The notes below the pieces were generated by a model. That model did no database searches. It saw nothing but the letters and a program-made list of their open reading frames with translations, and was not told the origin of the DNA. The position numbers and the translations under genes were made by a program. A stretch of 11,706 nucleotides of DNA from Betaproteobacteria bacterium (GTDB taxonomy: Bacteria > Pseudomonadota > Gammaproteobacteria > Burkholderiales > SG8-41). The stretch spans positions 1-11,706 of the forward strand of contig JAOUIN010000051.1 of assembly GCA_029883965.1 (NCBI GenBank). Direction: 5' to 3'. Numbering within the stretch: position 1 is the first letter of the stretch; each line of letters begins with the position of its first letter. This document shows, one piece after another, positions 1 to 8,112 of the stretch.

Positions 1-1
1 A

Positions 2-553
2 GACCGTCTCGATCCCGGCTCCAAGCGTTCGCTCTACGACGCCAACTCAATGTATGAGGTGGCGGAAATGGTCGGCCAGGCGGTTAGAGAGGTCCGCCAG
101 CGCGATGCCTTGTACCTGCAGCAGGCCAACGTGGACGCCGGCGCCTCGTTCATTGTGGGCGGCCAGATCGCAGGCGGACGCATGCGACTGTTTCAGATTT
201 ACAGCGAAGGCAATTTCATTGAAGCCACCCCGGAAACCGTTTATTTCCAGATCGGCGAAAGCAAGTACGGCAAACCGGTCATCGATCGCGTGGTCAAACC
301 GCAAACCTCCCTGCTCGAGGCGACAAAATGCCTCATGGTGTCCTTCGACTCGACGATCCGCAGCAACATTTCGGTCGGACTGCCGATCGACCTGCTCATC
401 TACCGTGCAGACACACTCAGGGTGGCATTCCAGCACCGGATCCTCGAAACCGATCCCTACTTCAACATGGTGCATCAGCAGTGGGGTGAAGGTCTGCGCA
501 AGGTTTTTACCGAGCTGCCCAACCCGGACTGGAATGTCGGCTTCGAGCAGTAG
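2..553 (+). CDS. anbu: Proteasome-type protease, Anbu family (5'-truncated by window edge)
   Basis: The frame is open from the left edge and gives 183 residues ending at a TAG at 551-553. It reads through DPGSKRSLYDANS before the first internal ATG (position 50), and this stretch fits the family, so that ATG is not the true start. The run YFQIGESKYGKPVIDRV, together with FIVGGQIAGG and an F-I-E-A-T-P stretch, is typical of COG3484, the ancestral beta-subunit (Anbu) branch of the 20S proteasome/HslV superfamily. Family members are about 240-250 residues, so roughly 60 N-terminal residues are missing. They should include the catalytic N-terminal threonine and its Asp/Lys partners, so activity cannot be judged here. 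Anbu proteins are cytoplasmic and self-assemble into oligomers; their physiological substrate is not settled. The transglutaminase-DUF2126 gene follows after 33 bp on the same strand, so co-transcription is likely. Such clustering with transglutaminase, ATP-grasp and alpha-E genes is known for this family. Confidence 0.9.
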   Translation, partial: DRLDPGSKRSLYDANSMYEVAEMVGQAVREVRQRDALYLQQANVDAGASFIVGGQIAGGRMRLFQIYSEGNFIEATPETVYFQIGESKYGKPVIDRVVKPQTSLLEATKCLMVSFDSTIRSNISVGLPIDLLIYRADTLRVAFQHRILETDPYFNMVHQQWGEGLRKVFTELPNPDWNVGFEQ

Positions 554-574
554 GCCGCACCCGGCGCGCGCTGC

Positions 575-578
575 GGAG
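575..578 (+). promoter_or_regulatory. Ribosome binding site of the transglutaminase-DUF2126 gene
   Basis: GGAG lies eight bases before the ATG at 587, inside the 33-bp gap after the Anbu stop codon. It fixes the start of the downstream gene and shows that this gene is translated from its own site rather than by overlap with the Anbu stop. Confidence 0.6.
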
Positions 579-586
579 TTGCGTCC

Positions 587-3500
587 ATGATCCAGATCGC
601 ATTGCACCACCAGTCGCGTTATCGCTACGATCGCGACGTTATCATCGCCCCGCATGAAATCCGCCTGCGTCCGGCACCCAGCTGCCGCACGCCGATACTG
701 TCGTATTCGCTGACCATCAGTCCGGAAGACTACTTCATCAACTGGCACCAGGACGTCTTCGGCAATCACATCGCGCGCATCGTGTTCAAGGACGACAAGG
801 CACGTGAACTCGACATCACCGTGGACCTGGTCGCGGACATGACGGTGATCAACCCCTTTGATTTCTTCATCGAACCATACTCGGAGAAATTTCCGTTTGC
901 CTACCCGCCCGAACTGCTCCGCGACCTCACGCCTTATCTGGCGCTCGACGAACAGGGCCCGTTGCTGAAAAAGTGGCTGGCGGACTTCCGCGCCAGCCTG
1001 CCTCCCACCAGCACCACGGTCGATTTCCTGATCGCCGTCAACAACAGGCTGAAGAACGATGTCGCCTATGAAGTGCGCATGGAAGCCGGTGTGCAGACCT
1101 GCGAACATACGCTGCAGCACGGGACCGGTTCCTGCCGGGACAGCGGCTGGCTGATGGTGCAGATCCTGCGCCATTGCGGCCTCGCGGCGCGTTTTGTGTC
1201 CGGTTACCTGATTCAACTGAAACCCGATCAGCCGCCACTGGAAGGAGAACCCGGGCCGGATCGCGACTTTACCGACCTGCATGCGTGGGCTGAAGCCTAC
1301 ATACCGGGTGCCGGCTGGATCGGACTCGACGCCACCTCCGGACTGCTCACCGGCGAGGGGCACATTCCCGTCGCCTGCACGCCGTCGCCGTTCAGCGCCG
1401 CGCCCATCATCGGCACCGTTTCGCCTTGCGAAACCACGTTCGAATTTGACATGACGGTCACACGCATCCGCGAAGATCCGCGTGTCACCAAACCGTACGA
1501 CGAAGCGCAATGGCTGGCCATAGACGCACTGGGCAAAAAAATTGACACGGAACTGGTCGCCAATGACGTGCGCCTGACGCAGGGCGGCGAGCCGACTTTT
1601 GTGTCGATCGACAACATGGATGGCCCGGAATGGAACACCGTGGCGATGTCCGACGAGAAGTGGACGCTCGCCGAAGAATTGGCGTGGCGACTGCAGAAAC
1701 GATTCGCGCCGGGCGGACTGGTGTTTTACGGACAGGGCAAATGGTATCCGGGTGAACCGCTGCCGCGCTGGGCCCTGGGCATACAGTGGCGCAACGACGG
1801 CAAACCGCTGTGGCAGGACATTGCATTAATCGCGGCAGCGACATCGGGAGATGCGAAACCCGTCGACGCGCAGCGCTTCGCGACCGCACTGACGGCCGCG
1901 CTGGGCATCGCGCCGGAGCACCTGTTACCAGTCTGGGAAGATCCGCTGACACATCTGTCCGCGGAGAAAAAGCAGCGCATACCCGGCAGCAAAATCCCCG
2001 CCGGCTACATGCTGCCATTGGCCGCCGATGACAGCGGGTGGAAGAGTTCTTCCTGGCCGCTGCCGGACGATCAGGTCATTCTGATCAATGGCGACTCATC
2101 CATTGGCTACCGCCTCCCCCTCTCGTCACTGCCGCCACCGGCGCCTGACGACAAGACACCTGACAGGATTGTACGCACCGCATTGTGCGTCGAAGTCCGC
2201 GATAACCGGCTTTATTTGTTCATGCCGCCATTCGAAGCCATCCAGCCGTATTTTGATCTGCTGGCGCTGATCGAGCGGGAACTGGTGAAGTTAAAACTGA
2301 AAATCCGGCTCGAAGGTTATGGTCCGCCGCCCGATCGCCTGATCACGGTGCTCAATGTCACCCCGGATCCCGGTGTCATCGAAGTCAACATCCACCCCGC
2401 CGCAAGCTGGGACGCGCTGGTCGCCAACACTACGGCGCTCTATGAGGAAGCGCGCGCAAACCGTCTGGGCACTGAAAAATTCATGACGGATGGCCGCCAT
2501 ATCGGCAGCGGCGGTGGCAACCACATCACGCTGGGCAGCACATCCGCCGCGGACAGCCCGCTGCTGCGCCGGCCTGACCTGCTGCGCAGCCTGATCACGT
2601 ACTGGCAGAACCATCCGTCCATGTCGTACCTGTTCTCTGGCATGTTCATCGGTCCCACCAGCCAGTCACCGCGGGTCGACGAAGCGCGTGATGACAATCT
2701 GTATGAACTCGACATCGCCTTCCAGCAACTGGCCGCGATGCAGGAGAAATTCGGCGCCGACCTGGCACCATGGACGATCAACCGGCTGTTGCGTAATTTT
2801 CTGGTCGACCTGACCGGCAACACCCACCGCGCAGAGTTCTGCATCGACAAGCTCTATGCTTCGCACGGCGCCATGGGCAGGCTGGGACTGCTTGAATTCC
2901 GCGGCTTCGAAATGCCGCCGCATCCGAAAATGGGTCTGGCGCAAATGGTGCTGATTCGCGCGCTGGTCTCATGGTTCTGGCAGAAACCTTATCAAGCCAG
3001 GCTGGTGCGCTGGGGCACGCAGTTGCACGACCGCTTCATGCTGCCGCATTTCGTCGCGTCTGACTTCCACGATGTGCTGTCGGACCTGCGGCGCGCCGGT
3101 TACGCATTTGACGATACCTGGTTCGCGCCGTTCCACGAATTCCGTTTCCCCCGCTATGGCACGGTAATCTACGACGGCATCGAGCTCGAGTTGCGGCAGG
3201 CCATCGAACCGTGGAACGTGCTCGGCGAGGAAGTCGGGGCCAACGCTACCGCGCGCTACGTCGATTCATCGGTTGAACGCATGCAAGTACGCGTACGCGG
3301 CATGACCGAGTCACGCCACGTCGTCACCTGCAACGGTCGCGCACTGCCGCTGGCGCCGACGGGAACACCCGGAGAATTTGTCGCCGGGGTACGCTTCTGC
3401 GCGTGGAGCCCGCCTTCCGCATTGCATCCGACGATCGGCGTACATGCGCCGCTGGTATTCGACATTGTTGATACCTGGAGCCAGCGTTCCATCGGCGGCT

Positions 3501-3742
3501 GCACATACCACGTCACGCATCCGGGCGGACGCAGCTACAGCACGCGGCCCGTCAATGCCAACGAAGCCGAAGCGCGGCGCGTCGCACGTTTCTGGGACCA
3601 CGGCCATACGCCGGGTCCGATGCACGTCAAACCCGAAATACCGAATCCAGCGTTCCCGCTGACCCTGGACCTGCGCTGGCAGGCCACAGCCACCGGCGAT
3701 CATAAAGACGTTAACCAGCTCGAACGCGAGAAATTGAAATAA
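587..3742 (+). CDS. Transglutaminase-like protease fused to DUF2126 putative amidoligase
   Basis: The product has 1051 residues and two parts. Residues about 1-85 resemble the beta-rich N-terminal region of bacterial transglutaminases (HHQSRYRYD near the start). Residues about 145-255 form a transglutaminase core with an apparently intact Cys-His-Asp triad: Cys183 in GTGSCRDSGW, His232 in DLHAWAEAY and Asp248 in GLDATSG. From about residue 329 (RLTQGGEPTFVSID) to the C-terminus the protein matches DUF2126, described as a putative COOH-NH2 amidoligase. Visible hallmarks there are GSGGGNHITLG (residues 640-650) and EFRGFEMPP (770-778). No signal peptide or membrane segment is visible, so it is probably cytoplasmic. 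The ATG at 587 is preceded by GGAG at 575-578, eight bases away, which supports this start. The N-terminal domain could cleave or transfer at isopeptide or peptide bonds while the C-terminal domain forms amide bonds. That division of labour is inferred from the families. The length is near the usual 1050-1150 residues, and the frame is unbroken. Confidence 0.93.
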   Translation: MIQIALHHQSRYRYDRDVIIAPHEIRLRPAPSCRTPILSYSLTISPEDYFINWHQDVFGNHIARIVFKDDKARELDITVDLVADMTVINPFDFFIEPYSEKFPFAYPPELLRDLTPYLALDEQGPLLKKWLADFRASLPPTSTTVDFLIAVNNRLKNDVAYEVRMEAGVQTCEHTLQHGTGSCRDSGWLMVQILRHCGLAARFVSGYLIQLKPDQPPLEGEPGPDRDFTDLHAWAEAYIPGAGWIGLDATSGLLTGEGHIPVACTPSPFSAAPIIGTVSPCETTFEFDMTVTRIREDPRVTKPYDEAQWLAIDALGKKIDTELVANDVRLTQGGEPTFVSIDNMDGPEWNTVAMSDEKWTLAEELAWRLQKRFAPGGLVFYGQGKWYPGEPLPRWALGIQWRNDGKPLWQDIALIAAATSGDAKPVDAQRFATALTAALGIAPEHLLPVWEDPLTHLSAEKKQRIPGSKIPAGYMLPLAADDSGWKSSSWPLPDDQVILINGDSSIGYRLPLSSLPPPAPDDKTPDRIVRTALCVEVRDNRLYLFMPPFEAIQPYFDLLALIERELVKLKLKIRLEGYGPPPDRLITVLNVTPDPGVIEVNIHPAASWDALVANTTALYEEARANRLGTEKFMTDGRHIGSGGGNHITLGSTSAADSPLLRRPDLLRSLITYWQNHPSMSYLFSGMFIGPTSQSPRVDEARDDNLYELDIAFQQLAAMQEKFGADLAPWTINRLLRNFLVDLTGNTHRAEFCIDKLYASHGAMGRLGLLEFRGFEMPPHPKMGLAQMVLIRALVSWFWQKPYQARLVRWGTQLHDRFMLPHFVASDFHDVLSDLRRAGYAFDDTWFAPFHEFRFPRYGTVIYDGIELELRQAIEPWNVLGEEVGANATARYVDSSVERMQVRVRGMTESRHVVTCNGRALPLAPTGTPGEFVAGVRFCAWSPPSALHPTIGVHAPLVFDIVDTWSQRSIGGCTYHVTHPGGRSYSTRPVNANEAEARRVARFWDHGHTPGPMHVKPEIPNPAFPLTLDLRWQATATGDHKDVNQLEREKLK

Positions 3743-3768
3743 CTTATTGTTTTTATTGATATTTTTAT
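3743..3768. other. AT-rich intergenic gap between convergent genes
   Basis: This 26-bp gap separates the stop of the transglutaminase-DUF2126 gene from the stop of the NifU-like gene coming the other way. It is made almost only of A and T, with runs of four to five T on the plus strand, in contrast to the GC-rich surroundings. A small AATAA/TTATT inverted repeat spans the stop codon at about 3738-3748. There is no GC-rich hairpin before the T runs, so I do not call a standard intrinsic terminator, although transcripts from both sides probably end near here. Confidence 0.4.
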
Positions 3769-4146
3769 CTAGAACACGTTGCGCACCGCGATGATCTGCG
3801 GATATCTGCGCCGCACCATCTCTTCGACGACGTGTTTCAGATCCAGCGGTGCGCGCGGACAGCCCGAACAACTGCCTTTCAGTCGCACCGTCAGCGTGTG
3901 CTCTTCGAAGCCGACGAATTCGATATCCCCGCCGTCACGCGCGAGTATCTGCCGCACTTCCGCGATCACCGCTTGTAATTGATCAATAGTCGGCAACTCA
4001 CCGGCCGCAACGCCCACTGATTGCGCAAGCTGCTTTTGCAACAGCAATTGTTCGCGCGCGATGCGCACCGCGGCGACGGGATCGGTCGCCTCCAGTGCAT
4101 CCAGCTCAGCCTCGGTGTAGAACGGCGCATCGGTCTTTACCGACAT
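3769..4146 (-). CDS. NifU-like Fe-S scaffold/carrier domain protein
   Basis: The product has 125 residues. Residues about 54-122 form a NifU C-terminal-type domain: a helix (IDQLQAVIAEVRQILARDGGDIEFVGF), a strand, then GSCSGCPRAPLDL with Cys93 and Cys96 as the CxxC pair, and a final helix-strand. In this family two monomers share the four cysteines to hold a [4Fe-4S] cluster and pass it to apoproteins in the cytoplasm. The first 50 or so residues are acidic and helical (YTEAELDALEATDPVAAVRIAREQ) and are not part of the NifU fold; their role is unknown. I place the start at 4146. A longer reading to 4254 would run into purL and gives an Arg-rich, unnatural N-terminus. The start lies 7 bp after the purL stop with no strong ribosome binding site, which suggests translational coupling to purL. 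Confidence 0.85.
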   Translation of the reverse strand: MSVKTDAPFYTEAELDALEATDPVAAVRIAREQLLLQKQLAQSVGVAAGELPTIDQLQAVIAEVRQILARDGGDIEFVGFEEHTLTVRLKGSCSGCPRAPLDLKHVVEEMVRRRYPQIIAVRNVF

Positions 4147-4153
4147 GGCCGCA

Positions 4154-7100
4154 CTAACCGATCCATTTCCGCGCGTTGCGGAACATGCGCAGCCATGGAC
4201 CGTCCTCCTGCCACGTCGCCGGATGCCACGAATTCTGTACCGTGCGGAAAACACGCTCCGGATGCGGCATCAGAATGGTAAAGCGTCCGTCGGCAGTAGT
4301 CAGCCCGGTGACGCCCTGCGGCGAGCCATTGGGATTGAACGGATACTGTTCGGTGGCCACGCCGCGGTTGTCAACGAAACGCAACGCCACCAGCGGTTGC
4401 ACAGCGGCCAGCGCCGCGGCATCGGCAAACTCCGCATAACCCTCGCCGTGCGCGACTGCCACCGGTATCCGGCTGCCGGCCATGCCGTTGAAAAACAGCG
4501 ACGGCGACTGCTGCACTTCCAGCAGAGCAAAGCGCGCCTCGAACTGTTCTGACTTATTGCGCACGAAGTGCGGCCAGTGTCCGGCGCCCGGTATCAGCTC
4601 ATGCAGGTTGCTCATCATCTGGCAGCCGTTGCATACGCCCAGCGCGAAACTGTCCTGGCGACTGAAGAATGCCTCGAATTCATCACGCGCACGCGCATTG
4701 AACAGGATGGATTTGGCCCAGCCCTCACCCGCACCGAGTACGTCGCCGTAAGAAAACCCGCCGCAGGCCGCCGCCCCCTTAAAATCCTTGAGGGTGACGC
4801 GCCCGGCAATGATATCGCTCATGTGCACATCGACGGCGGCAAAACCGGCGCGATCAAATGCCGCCGCCATTTCGATCTGGCCGTTGACACCCTGTTCACG
4901 CAGGATGGCGATGCGCGGACGTGACGCGCGGGCGACATACGGCGCGCAAATGTCCTCATTCGGATCAAAAGTCAGCCTCGGGGTCAGACCCGGATCACCG
5001 GCATCGAGCAGGCGGTCGTATTCCTGCTGCGCGCAATCCGGATGATCACGCAATTGCTGCATCCGGTACGTGGTTTCCGACCAGGCGCGATGCAGGTCCA
5101 CCCGCGCCTCGTCGAGCACCGTCACATCCTGCGCCTTCACCACCAGCCGCCCGCCATCATTGACGCTGCCGATGACTGCGCAATGCGCGCCCAGGCCCGC
5201 GCGTGCGGCAATGTCCATGATCCTGGCACGATCTGCGCGACGCACCTGCACCACCGCACCGAGTTCCTCGGCAAACAGCTGCGACTCGGCCACACCCGCC
5301 AATTCAATCAACGCACCGCAACGTGCCGCAAACAGCATTTCGCACAAGGCCACCACCAGGCCGCCGTCGGAGCGGTCGTGATAGGCCAGCAGCAATTCCT
5401 GCTGATTCAGCGCCTGTATCAGTGCAAAAAAATTCTTCAGGTCGGCAGCATCGGCCAGATCCGGCGTGGCATCGCCGAATGCGTCATAGACCTGCGCCAG
5501 CGCCGAGCCGCCGAGCCGCGTGCGTCCCCGCCCGAGGTCGATCAGCAGCAGATCGGTGTCACCGCAGTCCGTACGCAACTGCGGCGTCAGCGTGCGCCGC
5601 GCATCGGTCACGGGTGCAAACGCCGAAACGATCAGCGACAGCGGCGCCACCACTTCCTTGCGCGCGGCGCCGTCGCTCCAACCCGTCTTCATCGACAGCG
5701 AATCCTTGCCCACCGGAATACTGATGCCCAGTTGCGGACACAGTTCCATTGCGACCGCGCGCACAGTATCGAACAGCGCAGCGTCTTCACCGGGGTGTCC
5801 GGCCGCAGCCATCCAGTTTGCGGAAAGCTTGACGTCGCCGAGCGCGGCAATCGGCGCAGCCGCGATGTTCGTGATCGCTTCACCTACGGCCATGCGACCC
5901 GATGCCGCCGGGTTGAGCACGGCCAGAGGCGTGCGCTCGCCCATCGACATGGCTTCGCCCCGCGTGGTGTTGTAACCCATCAGTGTCACCGCAACATCCG
6001 CCACCGGCACCTGCCAGGGCCCGACCATCTGATCGCGCGCCGTCATGCCGCCGACGGTGCGATCGCCGATGCTGATCAGGAAAGTCTTGTCGGCAACGGT
6101 CGGCAGTCTCAGAACGCGATACAGCGCCTCGCGGATATCGATACCCGACGCGTCAAATACCTGCCCTTCGCGCACCAGCCGTTTTACATCGCGCGTCATT
6201 TTCGGCGGCTTGCCCAGCAGCACATTGAGTTCCATGTCCACAGGGTTGTTGCCGAATTCACGGTCGCTGACGATCAGGCGGCCGTCCGCGGTCGCCCTGC
6301 CGACCACGGCGTACGGACAGCGCTCGCGCTCGCATATCGCCTTGAACACCGGCAGATCCTTGGGTGCAATGCCGAGCACATAGCGCTCCTGTGCCTCGTT
6401 GCACCAGAGCTGCAGCGGCGACATGCCCGGTTCCTCGCTGGGCACATCGCGCAACTCGAAGGCGCCGCCGCGATGCGCCGTGTGCACCAGTTCGGGCAGC
6501 GCATTTGACAGCCCGCCGGCACCGACATCATGAATGGACAATACCGGATTATTTTCGCCCAGCCCCCAGCAACGGTCGATGACCTCCTGCGCGCGCCGCT
6601 CGATTTCGGGATTGCCGCGCTGCACCGAATCGAAATCGAGGTCCTCCTGGTTGGCACCGGTGTCCATGCTCGAAGCCGCGCCGCCGCCCAGCCCGATCAG
6701 CATGCCCGGCCCGCCCAGCTGGATCAGCAGCGCACCATCGGGCAGCGGTATCTTCGCCGTGTGTTGCGCGGCGATATTGCCCAGGCCTCCGGCAACCATG
6801 ATGGGCTTGTGATAACCGCGCACTTCATGACCCACCCGCATTTCATAACTGCGGAAATAGCCTGTCAGATTGGGGCGACCGAATTCATTGTTGAATGAAG
6901 CACCGCCGATCGGCCCGTCGAGCATGATCTGCAACGCCGACGCAATGCGTCCGGGCTTGCCGACCGGGTTGGCCTCCCAAGGCTGCTCGAATCCGGGGAT
7001 GCGCAGGTTGGATACCGAAAATCCGGTCAGACCCGCCTTGGGCTTGGCGCCGCGGCCGGTCGCACCTTCGTCACGAATCTCGCCCCCCGAACCCGTGGCT

Positions 7101-8029
7101 GCACCCGGAAACGGTGAAATCGCCGTCGGGTGGTTATGGGTCTCGACCTTCATCAGGATATGCGTCAATTCATGCCGGTATCCGTAGGCCTGATCCGTAC
7201 CCGGATAAAAGCGTTCAATGGCCGCACCTTCGATCACCGACGAATTGTCGGAATAGGCAACCACGGTGCCCTGCGGATGTTTCTCGTGCGTGGTTCGGAT
7301 CATGCCGAACAGCGACCGGTCCTGCGTTTCGCCATCGACGACCCAATCCGCGTTGAATATCTTGTGCCGGCAGTGTTCGGAATTTGCCTGCGCAAACATC
7401 ATCAGTTCGACGTCGGTCGGATTGCGCCCCATGCGCACATAGTTGTCGAGCAGGTAATCAATTTCGTCGGCGGACAGCGCCAGCCCCATGCCGGCATTGG
7501 CCCGCACCAGCGCATCGCGCCCGCCTGCCATCACATCCACGCTGGCCAGCGGTTTGGGCACCACGTGGTGAAACAGGGCTGCGGCATCATCAAGCGCATC
7601 CAGTGCCGATTCGGTCATGCGGTCATGCACGTGGGGAAGCAGCGTCGCGCGTTCCGCCGCCGACAGCGGCGCGCCGTTGCGTGCACACCACCACGCAACA
7701 CCGCGCTCGATCCGCTCCACCATCGGCAAGGCACAATGCCTTGCAATATCAGTCGCTTTGGAAGACCAGGGTGAAATCGTGCCCAGACGCGGCGTGACCA
7801 GCAGCAGGGTGCCGTTCTGCGCTACCGGCGCCGTCGCCGGACCATACTCCAGCACGCGCTCAAGTTGCTGCAGGTCGACATGGCCCGGCATCTGCGCCAG
7901 ACTGACGAAATGCCAGTACTCGGCAGCAATTTGCAATCCGGGAATATCGGAGGCAACCGCCTCCAGTAGTTTTTTCCTGCGAAAAGCAGAGAGGGCGTCG
8001 CGTCCTCTCAGGCGTAGGAAATGCGGCAT
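4154..8029 (-). CDS. purL: Phosphoribosylformylglycinamidine synthase (FGAM synthase, single-chain)
   Basis: It catalyses the fourth step of de novo purine synthesis: FGAR + ATP + glutamine to FGAM, in the cytoplasm. At 1291 residues it is the long single-chain form typical of proteobacteria. In order it has a PurS-like N-terminal domain (LRGRDALSAFRRKKLLEAV), a linker region, the tandem AIRS-like synthetase domains and a class I glutaminase. In the synthetase part, SEHCRHKIFNADW, VETHNHPTAISPFPGAATG (about residues 295-313), GPGMLIGLGGGAASSMDTG and SIHDVGAGGLSNALPELVH are plain. The glutaminase has the nucleophile Cys1133 in FALGVCNGCQMM, with His1256 and Glu1258 in MPHPERVF. These match the spacing I recall for the Salmonella enzyme (Cys1135, His1260, Glu1262). 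I chose the ATG at 8029 because MPHFLRLRG aligns with the usual PurL start. An in-frame ATG at 8053 would add eight residues, but a TAAAAT -10-like box sits directly before it. The NifU-like gene follows 7 bp downstream. Confidence 0.98.
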   Translation of the reverse strand: MPHFLRLRGRDALSAFRRKKLLEAVASDIPGLQIAAEYWHFVSLAQMPGHVDLQQLERVLEYGPATAPVAQNGTLLLVTPRLGTISPWSSKATDIARHCALPMVERIERGVAWWCARNGAPLSAAERATLLPHVHDRMTESALDALDDAAALFHHVVPKPLASVDVMAGGRDALVRANAGMGLALSADEIDYLLDNYVRMGRNPTDVELMMFAQANSEHCRHKIFNADWVVDGETQDRSLFGMIRTTHEKHPQGTVVAYSDNSSVIEGAAIERFYPGTDQAYGYRHELTHILMKVETHNHPTAISPFPGAATGSGGEIRDEGATGRGAKPKAGLTGFSVSNLRIPGFEQPWEANPVGKPGRIASALQIMLDGPIGGASFNNEFGRPNLTGYFRSYEMRVGHEVRGYHKPIMVAGGLGNIAAQHTAKIPLPDGALLIQLGGPGMLIGLGGGAASSMDTGANQEDLDFDSVQRGNPEIERRAQEVIDRCWGLGENNPVLSIHDVGAGGLSNALPELVHTAHRGGAFELRDVPSEEPGMSPLQLWCNEAQERYVLGIAPKDLPVFKAICERERCPYAVVGRATADGRLIVSDREFGNNPVDMELNVLLGKPPKMTRDVKRLVREGQVFDASGIDIREALYRVLRLPTVADKTFLISIGDRTVGGMTARDQMVGPWQVPVADVAVTLMGYNTTRGEAMSMGERTPLAVLNPAASGRMAVGEAITNIAAAPIAALGDVKLSANWMAAAGHPGEDAALFDTVRAVAMELCPQLGISIPVGKDSLSMKTGWSDGAARKEVVAPLSLIVSAFAPVTDARRTLTPQLRTDCGDTDLLLIDLGRGRTRLGGSALAQVYDAFGDATPDLADAADLKNFFALIQALNQQELLLAYHDRSDGGLVVALCEMLFAARCGALIELAGVAESQLFAEELGAVVQVRRADRARIMDIAARAGLGAHCAVIGSVNDGGRLVVKAQDVTVLDEARVDLHRAWSETTYRMQQLRDHPDCAQQEYDRLLDAGDPGLTPRLTFDPNEDICAPYVARASRPRIAILREQGVNGQIEMAAAFDRAGFAAVDVHMSDIIAGRVTLKDFKGAAACGGFSYGDVLGAGEGWAKSILFNARARDEFEAFFSRQDSFALGVCNGCQMMSNLHELIPGAGHWPHFVRNKSEQFEARFALLEVQQSPSLFFNGMAGSRIPVAVAHGEGYAEFADAAALAAVQPLVALRFVDNRGVATEQYPFNPNGSPQGVTGLTTADGRFTILMPHPERVFRTVQNSWHPATWQEDGPWLRMFRNARKWIG

Positions 8030-8053
8030 GATGAGTGGCTGATCGGAAAGCAT

Positions 8054-8112
8054 GATTTTACCCGAAACCCGCCGCGTTCCGCAGGGACACATGCGTTAAA
8101 CTTGCCGCCATC
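8054..8112. promoter_or_regulatory. Divergent promoter region for purL and nnr
   Basis: This short gap between divergent genes must hold both promoters unless one lies inside a coding region. On the minus strand TAAAAT at 8060-8055 is a good -10 candidate for purL. Initiation about seven bases further would fall after the ATG at 8053, which favours the purL start at 8029. On the plus strand TAAACT at 8097-8102 is a -10 candidate for nnr and would leave a leader of only a few bases before the ATG at 8113. Neither has a clear TTGACA-like -35 box at the expected distance. I cannot identify an operator; a PurR-type site was not evident by eye. Confidence 0.4.

Noticed and set aside
50..52. ATG at 50 as the start of the Anbu gene
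   Set aside because: The frame is open to the left edge and the residues before this ATG fit the Anbu family, so the gene begins outside the window.
47..1510. Long open frame on the minus strand (487 codons) opposite the Anbu and transglutaminase genes
   Set aside because: It has no recognisable motif, is rich in Arg, Gly and Val as expected from the complement of GC-rich codons, and lies wholly over two well-supported genes.
4147..4254. N-terminal extension of the NifU-like protein into purL
   Set aside because: It overlaps the conserved PurL C-terminus, is Arg-rich and low in sense, and the ATG at 4146 gives a natural start 7 bp after the purL stop.
5042..6508. Long open frame on the plus strand (488 codons) opposite purL
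   Set aside because: Its His-, Arg- and Gln-rich composition is that of a shadow of the purL codons; PurL motifs are continuous across the whole interval on the minus strand.
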